Positions 1 to 8,184 of a stretch of DNA of 30,788 nucleotides are shown one piece after another. The stretch is taken from positions 1 through 30,788 of the forward strand of contig JAZKBL010000047.1 in assembly GCA_040388665.1 (NCBI GenBank). The letters are read 5' to 3'. Every line of letters begins with the position of its first letter. Positions within the stretch are counted from its first letter, which is position 1. Made by a program: the position numbers and the translations under genes. Under the pieces are notes generated by a model. The model made no database searches, was not told the origin of the DNA, and saw nothing but the letters and a program-made list of their open reading frames with translations. This stretch comes from DAHVFY01 sp040388665 (GTDB lineage: Bacteria > Chlamydiota > Chlamydiia > Chlamydiales > Rhabdochlamydiaceae).

Positions 1-10
1 GAAGGCGGCA

Positions 11-1168
11 TTAGGCACAGACTGAATCAGTTAAAATTTTTAAAGCAAGAGCTTCGTCAGAAAGAGGGTTCTCTTTGTTTTCTTTTTTAATCAAGTTTGT
101 TAATAGTTGCTTCACAGAATGATTTGATGTTGCGTTTCCTAAGTCATAACTAAAAAGAGAGCGCATGGCTACAGTTCCTCTTGGACAAAGGAGGTGCTTG
201 TCATTTACAGCCCTTCCAATTGTTGAAATATGAACATTTAGTGCTTCGGCCACTTCTTGCATGGTCATGGGTTTTAAGGTAGAGGTATCTCCACTAAGGT
301 AGTTTCCTTGTTTTTTTATAAAATAGCGGCAAATGCTAAGTAGAGTTTTTTGTCTATTCATGATTGCTTTTTTAATCCAGCGTGCACGCTCTAAGTAGTA
401 GCGATCTTGCATTGCTTCATTGTTAATTTGAAATAGGGGAAAGCATGCTTCATTAGGCTCAATATTCCATTTTTCATCTTCATAAGTTAAAATCATATCG
501 GGAATGATGGGAGCTACCCATTCAGAGAAAAAACCTGCGGCAGGACGTAAATTAAGTGGAGCTATTTTTTCTTCGATAGCTTGCTTTACTTCCATTACAC
601 TGCGTTTTGTTTTTTTTGCAATTTGTAGAAGACGATTATGAAGAAGATCTTCGTAATGCAGGTTAATAATTTCATAAGATAGGGAATTTTTTAAATGTTT
701 GTGCCTTAGTTGAATCAGAAGGGACTCGCGTAGTGACCGTGCGGCAATTCCCGGAGGGTCAAAAAGCTGCATTTTTTCAAGAACCTGTTCCATGTGAGCT
801 AGGACATCGGATGCCATCAAAAAGCCTCGATGATCTAAGCTTCCAGCCAGATGTTCTGCAATCTTAAGCTCTTCTTCAGTCTCAAGAGAAAGATGTGCTT
901 GCTCCATGACATATTCAAAAAGGGAGGGAGTAAAAGCAGAGTCCCCATTAGAGAAAGCCTTTTCCTTTTTTAAAGATCGTTCAGGGAAAAAGGAGGGAGC
1001 TTCTTCATATTCAAGGCAAGGATTTTCTTCGATTTCTTCTTTGAGCCATGAAGAAAGCTCAGTCGTTGGCATTTGTAAAATTTGAAATGCTTGATGCATA
1101 GCAAAAGAGAGTTGAAGCCTTTGCTGTAAGCCTGTCCCAAGTAACGTTTCTTGTTTAATAGATATCAT
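11..1168 (-). CDS. rpoN: RNA polymerase sigma-54 factor, C-terminally short
   Basis: Sigma-54 directs RNA polymerase to -24/-12 promoters and needs an AAA+ activator to open them. The N-terminus has the Gln/Leu-rich activator-interacting region I (LQQRLQLSFAMHQAFQILQM, then EEIEENPCLE). Core-binding segments follow, and near residues 296-340 a clear sigma-54 helix-turn-helix (EVAEALNVHISTIGRAVNDK, then PRG). The reading frame ends at LSDEALALKILTDSVCA; the family's ARRTVAKYR 'RpoN box', which contacts the -24 element, is not encoded before the stop. At 385 aa it is shorter than typical members (E. coli about 477). I chose the ATG at 1168 because GAGGAT lies about 6 nt upstream; an in-frame ATG at 1180 has no such site. 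In Chlamydia rpoN lies beside uvrD, and here uvrD is the next gene but one. Identity is certain; whether the protein is intact is not, because the window edge is 10 bp past the stop. Confidence 0.93.
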   Translation of the reverse strand: MISIKQETLLGTGLQQRLQLSFAMHQAFQILQMPTTELSSWLKEEIEENPCLEYEEAPSFFPERSLKKEKAFSNGDSAFTPSLFEYVMEQAHLSLETEEELKIAEHLAGSLDHRGFLMASDVLAHMEQVLEKMQLFDPPGIAARSLRESLLIQLRHKHLKNSLSYEIINLHYEDLLHNRLLQIAKKTKRSVMEVKQAIEEKIAPLNLRPAAGFFSEWVAPIIPDMILTYEDEKWNIEPNEACFPLFQINNEAMQDRYYLERARWIKKAIMNRQKTLLSICRYFIKKQGNYLSGDTSTLKPMTMQEVAEALNVHISTIGRAVNDKHLLCPRGTVAMRSLFSYDLGNATSNHSVKQLLTNLIKKENKENPLSDEALALKILTDSVCA

Positions 1169-1182
1169 AATTATCCTCATAT

Positions 1183-1233
1183 CTAAAACTCGCGTTGATT
1201 TAAATAGGGGTTTTGATAAAAAATTAGCTTCAT
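1183..1233 (-). other. Possible 16-codon leader ORF ahead of rpoN, opening inside the palindromic repeat
   Basis: Reading outward from the left end of the first palindromic repeat, GGAATAGGCTC is followed by ATG and an open frame of 16 codons (MKLIFYQNPYLNQREF). Its TAG ends 2 bp before the first possible rpoN ATG at 1180. It has the same end-of-element/ATG geometry as the three genes on the other side of the repeats. There is no homology evidence, so this may be chance. Confidence 0.2.
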
Positions 1234-1396
1234 GAGCCTATTCCACTATTCTAAGAATTCGCTTTTTGCGTCTTTTTTCCTATTTTTCAGAATTTTTTTT
1301 TGGTTTGACTTTTCAAGTATATCTCGCAAAAAAATTCTGAAAAATAGAAAAAAATCCATCAAAAATCAAAATCTCGAAATAGTGGGATAGACTTAT
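1232..1396 (+). repeat. 165-bp palindromic repeat, copy 1
   Basis: An AT-rich imperfect palindrome filling most of the gap between rpoN and the GT9 gene. The outer arms begin ATGAGCCTATTCCACTATT on the left and end AATAGTGGGATAGACTTAT on the right. The inner arms are CTATTTTTCAGAATTTTTTT and AAAAAAATTCTGAAAAATAG. The apex contains ACTT-TTC-AAGT. It is near-identical to copies at 15756-15920 and 17691-17856 (both inverted on the plus strand). The right end overlaps the first two bases of the GT9 start codon and places GGGATAG 5 nt upstream of it. No transposase is present; the appearance is that of a MITE-like or RNA-hairpin element. Confidence 0.9.
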
Positions 1397-2387
1397 GAAA
1401 TGTGCGGTCTTTAGTTGCAAAGGTTTGGGGGATGGACTTCTTGCTCTTGTATTAGCAAATAATCTCAAATTAGATGGAAACGACGTCACCGTATTTCACC
1501 CTTTCTTGCAAGGCTTGCAGTCTTGGTTCCCAAAAATTTTCATTTTACCTTTTCCTAAAATGGAAGCGCTGACTCAGTTTGATAGATTTTTTATTATTTA
1601 TGAAAAAAGTCCTTGGATGCAGCAGATCCTTGAGTTTTGCATGAATGCACACAAAGAGAAGACCTTTGTATTAAATCCTATAGCTACAGCTAATCGAGAC
1701 TATCCGTATTGGGAAGTGGGTAAATTTGATGGAACAAAACCTTTTGCGCACAACTTGGTGCAGTTTTCTAAAGATACCCTTCAGATTAATGGGGCAATAG
1801 CCGGTAATGGAATCACGTTACCATCTGATGTCAACGTGCATAAATATCCACAACGAGTGATCCTGCATCCAACAAGTTCTAGGCCGGGAAAAAACTGGAA
1901 GGAGACAAAGTTCATCCAACTTGCGGAGGAATTAGAAAAAAAAGGCTATGAGCCCGTGTTTATTTTAACAAAAGAGGAAAAAGCAGAGTGGCCTGCACTG
2001 CGATTTTTAGTTCCAGAATTTGATTCTTTGGACGTTATGGCAGCTTTTGTTGCAGAGGCTGGCGGGATGATCGGCAACGATTCAGGGATTGGCCATCTCG
2101 CATCCAGTCTTGGATTGCCCACCGTAACGATTTGCCGCAGCAAGATGACAGCTAACTTCTGGCGTCCCGCTTTTGCTCCAAACGTACTCGTCACCCCTCC
2201 CACTTGGCTTCCTAACCTCAAAGGCTTGCGCCTGCGTGACAAATATTGGAAAGACGCTATCACCGTCTCTCGCGTCCTCACCACCTACCTTACTTTATCT
2301 AAAAAGGCGAACTCCATCAGTACAGAGGGGTCCACTATAGACAAGTTAGTCGACGGGGCGGAGCTTGGCGTATTTGGCGATGAGTGA
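1395..2387 (+). CDS. Glycosyltransferase family 9 (LPS heptosyltransferase-like)
   Basis: A GT9 (WaaC/WaaF/WaaQ) family protein of 330 aa. These enzymes transfer ADP-activated heptose or a related sugar to the LPS inner core at the cytoplasmic face of the inner membrane. The N-terminal Rossmann half opens with MKCAVFSCKGLGDGLLALVL, comparable to the family's GxGD loop. The C-terminal nucleotide-sugar half has VILHPTSSRPGKNW and GNDSGIGHLASSLGLPTV (residues 227 on), the family's D-S-G-x-x-H-L signature. The start codon is formed at the edge of the palindromic repeat, and GGGATAG in that repeat is the only visible ribosome-binding site. The last 42 bp overlap the convergent uvrD gene. The family is secure, but the acceptor sugar is not known; many chlamydiae make heptose-less LPS, so another sugar is possible. 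Confidence 0.85.
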   Translation: MKCAVFSCKGLGDGLLALVLANNLKLDGNDVTVFHPFLQGLQSWFPKIFILPFPKMEALTQFDRFFIIYEKSPWMQQILEFCMNAHKEKTFVLNPIATANRDYPYWEVGKFDGTKPFAHNLVQFSKDTLQINGAIAGNGITLPSDVNVHKYPQRVILHPTSSRPGKNWKETKFIQLAEELEKKGYEPVFILTKEEKAEWPALRFLVPEFDSLDVMAAFVAEAGGMIGNDSGIGHLASSLGLPTVTICRSKMTANFWRPAFAPNVLVTPPTWLPNLKGLRLRDKYWKDAITVSRVLTTYLTLSKKANSISTEGSTIDKLVDGAELGVFGDE

Positions 2388-4427
2388 GCGTGTGATTTTG
2401 CCGGCGGAAAAGAGCACGTCGTAGGTAAGGCCAAGCGATGTCTCATAGACTTTTTGGATGATGCCGATGCCGAATTCTTTGTGGATCACAACTTCTCCCG
2501 GAGTGAAGTCGGTGTGTTGTTGCAGTTCTTCCTCTTCTTCTTCCTCATCTTGGTAGTTGCGCAGGTGCTTTTTTGGAACTTCCATAAGGAAACGGCTCGG
2601 ACGCATATAGCGCGATGCTCCAAAGAGGAATCTGTGCCGGGCTGCTGTCAGATAGAGGAGTTCTTTAGCGCGCGTCATGCCAACGTAACAGAGGCGCCTT
2701 TCTTCTTCTAAGCTATTGGGATCTGTTTTGGAGTTGATGTGGGGTAAAAGATCTTCTTCCATGCCCACTAAGAAAACGAGAGAGAATTCAAGCCCTTTGC
2801 TGTTGTGCAAGGTCATTAGCTGAAGAGTGTTTTCTTCCTTTGGTTTTTGATCTAGGCTTGATTTAAGCGATAACTCCTCTAAGAAAGCGGTGAGTGTTGG
2901 AGTCTTTTCATCCTCTTCCCATTCACTAGCTTTTGTAATAAGCTCTTCTAAGTTGCTGCGTCTTTCTTCGAATGTTTCTGGATCTTCTCGAAGATATTCA
3001 AGATAGCGGGTGCGTTCGATCGTATGAGAGATGATTTCAGAAAGAGACTCTTGATTTTTTACCATTTCTTGTAGACTTGCAATGATGTCGATATAGTCCT
3101 CAAGCGCTTCTTTTTGTTTGGGTGAAATTTTATGTTCGCCGCGGATAGCGCTTACAGTTGCATTTAAAATCGTAAGATGGTGTTCATCTGCAAACGCACG
3201 CAGTTTTGCAAGACTTGATTCGCCAAAACCTCTTTTAGGAAGGTTAACTGTCCTTGCAAAAGCTAAGAAGTCTGAGCTGCCAAGAACGATGCGTAAGTAG
3301 GCGAGAATGTCCTTGATTTCCCGCCTTTGGTAGAAAGAGAGTCCTCCTACAATTCTATAAGGGATTTTCTCTCGCAAAAGAGCATCTTCATAAAGACGCG
3401 ATTGGAAATTTGTGCGATAAAAAATGACACAGTCATTTAAAGAAAGCTTGTCTTTAAAAAGATGGTGCTTAAGACGGCTTAAGACAAATTTAGCTTCTTC
3501 ACGCTCATTTGCTGCGATGAAAAATCCTATAAGGGCGCCATCGCCCCTATCGCTCCATAAATTTTTCTCATATCGGTTTGCATTATGCTTGATAAGGGTA
3601 TTTGCTGCTTGTAGGATGTTGTTGCGGCTTCTATAATTTTGCTCAAGAGAGACGACTTTTGCGCCCGGAAAATCTTTCTCAAAGTTGAGGATGTTGCCAA
3701 TGTTAGCGCCCCTCCACGAATAGATTGATTGATCAGGGTCTCCAACTGCAAAGACGTTGCCATGCTGTTTTGCTAAGAGTTTGACGATCATGTACTGGGC
3801 TGTATTCGTATCTTGATATTCATCAATGAGAATGTAGGACCACCTTCTTTGAAATCCTTCTAAAACATCTGGGTGCTCTCTAAAAAGTTTTACCGTTAAG
3901 AAGAGAAGATCATCAAAGTCAAGGGCATTGTACTCTTTAAGTTTTTCTTGATAGAGATGGTAAATAGGAAGGCTTGGTTCCGGTTCTTGCAGATTGTTTT
4001 TTAACTGAGAGATCTCAGCTCTTGTTTTTTTTAAGAACCCTTTGTCTTCTTTGATATTTAGCCGTACGAAGCATTCCTTTAAGAGTTTTTCTGTGTCTTC
4101 TTCATCGAAGATCACAAAGTCTTTCTTATAGCCAAGGACGTGGATCGCTTCTCTTAAGATTCTAGCGCACAAACTGTGGAATGTGCATGTAAGAACAAAG
4201 GTGTTCGCAATTTTTTGGACCCTCTCGCGCATCTCTTCTGCAGCTTTATTTGTGAATGTAACAGCGATGATTTCTGATGCGGGAATGCCAAGCTCTAAAA
4301 GATGAGCGATGCGGAAGGTGACGATGCGGGTTTTTCCCGATCCCGCTCCTGCGATGACAAGAAGCGGCCCATCGACATGAAGGGCCGCTTCCTGTTGCTC
4401 GTTATTTAAACCTTTAAGAGTTTCCAT
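2346..4427 (-). CDS. uvrD: UvrD/PcrA-type ATP-dependent DNA helicase
   Basis: A superfamily 1A 3'-5' DNA helicase of 693 aa that acts in nucleotide-excision and mismatch repair and in removing RecA filaments. Visible motifs in order: Q-motif LNNEQQEA; Walker A AGAGSGKT (residues 26-33); motif Ia TFTNKAAEEM; Walker B LIDEYQDTN; motif III VGDPDQSIYSWRGA; motif IV LEQNYRS; motif V LMTLHNSKGLEFSLVF; motif VI CYVGMTRAKELLYL. The C-terminus has a PcrA-like Tudor segment (GEVVIHKEFGIGIIQKV) after an acidic linker. I take ATG at 4427; a GTG directly upstream is in frame. It follows putA by 53 bp on the same strand and may be cotranscribed with it. Its 3' end overlaps the GT9 gene. It could equally be named pcrA. 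Confidence 0.95.
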   Translation of the reverse strand: METLKGLNNEQQEAALHVDGPLLVIAGAGSGKTRIVTFRIAHLLELGIPASEIIAVTFTNKAAEEMRERVQKIANTFVLTCTFHSLCARILREAIHVLGYKKDFVIFDEEDTEKLLKECFVRLNIKEDKGFLKKTRAEISQLKNNLQEPEPSLPIYHLYQEKLKEYNALDFDDLLFLTVKLFREHPDVLEGFQRRWSYILIDEYQDTNTAQYMIVKLLAKQHGNVFAVGDPDQSIYSWRGANIGNILNFEKDFPGAKVVSLEQNYRSRNNILQAANTLIKHNANRYEKNLWSDRGDGALIGFFIAANEREEAKFVLSRLKHHLFKDKLSLNDCVIFYRTNFQSRLYEDALLREKIPYRIVGGLSFYQRREIKDILAYLRIVLGSSDFLAFARTVNLPKRGFGESSLAKLRAFADEHHLTILNATVSAIRGEHKISPKQKEALEDYIDIIASLQEMVKNQESLSEIISHTIERTRYLEYLREDPETFEERRSNLEELITKASEWEEDEKTPTLTAFLEELSLKSSLDQKPKEENTLQLMTLHNSKGLEFSLVFLVGMEEDLLPHINSKTDPNSLEEERRLCYVGMTRAKELLYLTAARHRFLFGASRYMRPSRFLMEVPKKHLRNYQDEEEEEEELQQHTDFTPGEVVIHKEFGIGIIQKVYETSLGLTYDVLFSAGKITRSLIAKYAKLRPVD

Positions 4428-4480
4428 CACCCAGGCATTGTAACTGATCTAAGCCTTAAAAGTCATCTGTATGATGAGAT

Positions 4481-7400
4481 TCATAGCACGGGGGTGCGGA
4501 GCTCTCCTTCGCGGACACCGAGATTGCCATAACGGTGATAGTCGATGCTGATGGCGATCTCCCTTAGGAAATGCAGAAGCTCAAAACGACCGTTTGCAAG
4601 AACTGGAGCTACAGCGAGATAGGTTGTTGTTTGGGCGGCGGCATTGATTAAAGCATCGCTTGGGAGTGAGATCAAACGAATCCGTTTGAATGCGCATTCT
4701 TTGATACTTTTAAGGAATTGATCCTCAGATTCTTCTGTAAAGTGGATTTCAGGAAATGCATGTTTCAAATGATCGTTAATGACGATTTGAGAATGCTTGT
4801 AGGAGAAACTTATCGTCAAACGAACACCGCAGGTAAGCGCTGCTGCGATGACACGTAAAATATCGAGTGCTTTATCTTGGGCCTGGATTCTAAAGGCCAT
4901 TTGGTTGCGGGGTCTGTAACGGAAGATGTTGTCCTGGCCGAGCACTTTTGAAGGGTCATGGTCTTGTCTAAATCGTTTACCCCAATAAGAGTAGTTGGCA
5001 ATGCTTGCAAAAAAGATCCCTAGATCCTCTGCCGAGAGCGGGATTTTTTCGATGAAGTTAATTAGATTGTTAACATTTGTATCGACAGGCAGTTTTTCTT
5101 GAGGAAGGCTTACCTGCTCTGGAAGAGCGAATTGGGGAACATAGTTAGGCCCGCCAGCTTTCGCTCCATTGCCAAAACTGCTTGCCTTGCAACCGCCAAA
5201 AGGTTGGCGGCGTACGATAGCCCCTGTGATTGTGCGGTTGATGTAGCAGTTGCCTGCTTCAATTTTTGACATCCAGAGTTTTTGCTCTCTTTCATCAAGG
5301 CTTTGCAGTCCTGAAGTTAGGCCATAAGGAGTGCCGTTTGCAAGTTTGATAGCATGATCAAGATCTGTGGCTCTCATGAGACCTAAAACAGGTCCAAAGA
5401 GCTCTGTTTGATGCATGAAGCTGCCTTCTTTAACACCGAGTTTAACGCCGGGAGACCATAGATTAGGGTTGTTTGGGTCTTGTTTTGGTTCAACAAGCCA
5501 TTCTTCTCCTTTTTCTAAGGATGTTAGTCCTTTCAAAAGAGCGTCGTGAGGCGCGCGAATGAGAGGCACTACTTTAGAAGAAAGATCCCAAGGTGCGCCC
5601 ACAGTCAAGCTTTCTACAGCTGCTTTTAGCTGCTGTCTGAAATGTTTATCATCGTAAACTTCCGCTTCCAAAATAGCTAAACTTGCGGCGCTGCACTTTT
5701 GACCTGAGTGACCAAAAGCTGAATGAGTAAGATCTTTAATCGCAAGATCTCTATCTGCCATTGCCGTGATGATCATGCTGTTTTTGCCGCCTGTTTCTGC
5801 AGCAAGATCAAGCTTTGGATTGATTTTTAAAAATAACTGCGCAGTAGAAGTAGCGCCCGTCAAGATTACCGCATTAAGACGAGGATCAGCAATGAGTTTG
5901 CTGCCAACGGGATCATCAGCGCAGTTAATGAATTGCAGCGCTTCGCGCGGAATTCCGGCATTCCATAGGGCATTAACAAGAACCCATCCGCTAAGGACAG
6001 CTTCAGGTGCTGGTTTAAAGATAACGCAATTACCGGCAGCAAGAGCTGCAAGAATACCGCCAGCCGGGATTGATACTGGAAAATTCCAAGGAGGGGTGAT
6101 CAGAATAGTTCCTTTAGGAGCCCAAACAATATCTTTACAAGCATCCATTTTAAGTAGACTGCGGCTATAATACTCTGCAAAATCAATCGCCTCTGAAACT
6201 TCGGGATCTCCTTCTAGAATCGTTTTTCCGCCATCGAGCATCATGACGCCAATGAGATCTGCTTTTTTCTCGCGCATTTTTTGTGCAGCGCTAGAGAGCA
6301 GCTGGCACTTTTGCGCAACGCTGACGGTACTCCAAGAAGCTTCATAAGCTTTAGCTGCGCGCAATGTTTCATCAACTTCTTCCCATGTCGCCATTGTGTA
6401 GCGATACAATGTTTCTTTTGGGTAAGAAGGATCAACACCTTCTCCTTCGGGCTGGGGATGGTGAACCTCTTTACCGGCAATAACAAGCGGCATAGGGTCG
6501 ATTTTTTTTCTATTCCATTTAAGGATAATTTCTTCTGCCCATTTTCGATTTTGCGGTAGAGAAAAATCTGTATCAGATTCATTTTCAAAAGGAGCATCAA
6601 AAGAAAGCTGTTTTGGTGTTTCTTGTCGATTTTGTGTTCTACGCGGTTTTGTGCTTGGCTTGTTCATTGCTTCGCAAGATCTACGGAAAACAGCAACTTG
6701 TTCATCCCATTCTTCTGTATGAGGTTTTAGTCCAAAAGTGTATCTGAGAAAATTTTCGGGCCCTGTATTTTCATCAAGACGTCTGATCAGGTAGGCGACA
6801 GCGCTTTGAAAATCTTTTTTTGTAGCAATGGGGCAATAAAGAAGAATGTCGTGAGTGAGCTTTTGTACAGCTCTACGCATATGATCGGCCATTCCTTCTA
6901 ACATTTCAAAGGTGACTTCTTTTTCGACTTTGTTCTCAGCACGAGAAAGCATTGCAAAAGCGATGTCGAAAAGATTATGGCTTGCAATTCCTAAATGCAC
7001 AGCATGAGCATGTTCTTTTTGGCAGCCGTAGGAAACCATTCTTTTATAGTTAGCGTCTACATCAGGTTTATTCATGTAAGGAGCTTGGTGCCATCCGCGT
7101 AAACTTGCTTCAAATTGCTCCATAGCAAGATTTGCTCCTTTTACAATGCGGATTTTAATAGGAGCGCCACCCTGACTTACACGTTTCATTGCCCATTCCG
7201 TTAACTCTTTTTGGATTTCGTGAGAGTCTGGAAGATAGGCTTGCAACACAATACCTGCAGAGAAATTGTAAAATTCAGGTTCATCTAAAATTTTTTTGAA
7301 AAGATCTTTTGTTAAAATTAAATCTCTATACTCTTCCATATCAAGATTGACGAACTTGGAAGATTTGGAGCCGTCCGCGTGCGTAAAAGTGTGATACATG

Positions 7401-8107
7401 GCAGCGCGATAAAGTAAACGGAGTCTTTCCGCGAGAATAGAAAGAGTTTTTTCCCAAGCAAGAAGATTGATTTGGCTGAAAATCGTAGAAATTTTGATCG
7501 ATACATATTCAATATCTTCATCCTCTTCAAGATCCTTTAAGTAGACTTGTAGACGATGATGTGCTTCTTCTTCACTTAAAATAGCTTCGCCGAGATGATT
7601 GAGATTTAAACGCACTCCCTCTTTGCGTCTTTTTTGCATATGTTTTTTAAGAGCATGCTTTTCTCCCGGAAGGATCACAGCGGATGTTTCTTTTCTCAAC
7701 ATGAAAATAACGAGAGGAACAAGAAGATAAGAAAGGGATTTGCCAATCATTGCAAAAAGAGAAAGTTGAATCCTTTTTAACGGAGATAAATATTGAGGAA
7801 TTCCAAACTGATCCATTAAATAGGTGAGCTGAGCTGCAATACGAGAACTTTTGTGGCTGCGAAAACATTGATCTGTCATGCTTGTGGTAAATGCTTTTCC
7901 ACGCGGATCGCGCATCATACGTGCTAGCTGCGCCTGAATTCTTTTTTCTTTGAAAGTCTGAATTCTGTTTGCTTCATTAAGAAGGTGCGCTGCAAGTGTA
8001 ATTGCTGCTTTTTCTCTTTCTTGTAGAGTTAATGTTTTGCCGTAAATTGCATGCACAAGCTCAGCTGCTTTTTTTATCTCTTCAGAATCTAGTGGATTTA
8101 CAGACAT
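4481..8107 (-). CDS. putA: Bifunctional proline dehydrogenase / L-glutamate gamma-semialdehyde dehydrogenase
   Basis: PutA oxidises proline to P5C in an FAD-dependent barrel domain, then P5C/glutamate semialdehyde to glutamate in an NAD-dependent aldehyde dehydrogenase domain, passing electrons to quinone at the inner membrane. The proline dehydrogenase domain spans about residues 100-500 (IRIVKGANLAMEQ, then YLIRRLDENTGPENF). The ALDH domain spans about 540-1030: PWNFPVSIPAGG, catalytic Glu771 in AETGGKN, nucleophile Cys805 in GHSGQKCSAA, and PFGGCKASSFG. A C-terminal domain of about 170 residues follows. There is no ribbon-helix-helix region at the N-terminus, so this is not the autoregulating DNA-binding form. 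The length (1208 aa) fits the PutA class with an extra C-terminal ALDH-like domain. A strong GGAGG lies 8 nt before the ATG. It is divergent from the muramidase-like gene. Confidence 0.95.
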   Translation of the reverse strand: MSVNPLDSEEIKKAAELVHAIYGKTLTLQEREKAAITLAAHLLNEANRIQTFKEKRIQAQLARMMRDPRGKAFTTSMTDQCFRSHKSSRIAAQLTYLMDQFGIPQYLSPLKRIQLSLFAMIGKSLSYLLVPLVIFMLRKETSAVILPGEKHALKKHMQKRRKEGVRLNLNHLGEAILSEEEAHHRLQVYLKDLEEDEDIEYVSIKISTIFSQINLLAWEKTLSILAERLRLLYRAAMYHTFTHADGSKSSKFVNLDMEEYRDLILTKDLFKKILDEPEFYNFSAGIVLQAYLPDSHEIQKELTEWAMKRVSQGGAPIKIRIVKGANLAMEQFEASLRGWHQAPYMNKPDVDANYKRMVSYGCQKEHAHAVHLGIASHNLFDIAFAMLSRAENKVEKEVTFEMLEGMADHMRRAVQKLTHDILLYCPIATKKDFQSAVAYLIRRLDENTGPENFLRYTFGLKPHTEEWDEQVAVFRRSCEAMNKPSTKPRRTQNRQETPKQLSFDAPFENESDTDFSLPQNRKWAEEIILKWNRKKIDPMPLVIAGKEVHHPQPEGEGVDPSYPKETLYRYTMATWEEVDETLRAAKAYEASWSTVSVAQKCQLLSSAAQKMREKKADLIGVMMLDGGKTILEGDPEVSEAIDFAEYYSRSLLKMDACKDIVWAPKGTILITPPWNFPVSIPAGGILAALAAGNCVIFKPAPEAVLSGWVLVNALWNAGIPREALQFINCADDPVGSKLIADPRLNAVILTGATSTAQLFLKINPKLDLAAETGGKNSMIITAMADRDLAIKDLTHSAFGHSGQKCSAASLAILEAEVYDDKHFRQQLKAAVESLTVGAPWDLSSKVVPLIRAPHDALLKGLTSLEKGEEWLVEPKQDPNNPNLWSPGVKLGVKEGSFMHQTELFGPVLGLMRATDLDHAIKLANGTPYGLTSGLQSLDEREQKLWMSKIEAGNCYINRTITGAIVRRQPFGGCKASSFGNGAKAGGPNYVPQFALPEQVSLPQEKLPVDTNVNNLINFIEKIPLSAEDLGIFFASIANYSYWGKRFRQDHDPSKVLGQDNIFRYRPRNQMAFRIQAQDKALDILRVIAAALTCGVRLTISFSYKHSQIVINDHLKHAFPEIHFTEESEDQFLKSIKECAFKRIRLISLPSDALINAAAQTTTYLAVAPVLANGRFELLHFLREIAISIDYHRYGNLGVREGELRTPVL

Positions 8108-8184
8108 GGCATAACCTCCAAAATTTCCTCATAACATAAGTGAATTGTTTACACAAAGAGTTATTTAATTTATTGTATGTAACA

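Noticed and set aside
5766..6170. A 134-codon plus-strand frame inside putA.
   Set aside because: It is antisense to the conserved aldehyde dehydrogenase active-site region and is explained by its codon bias.
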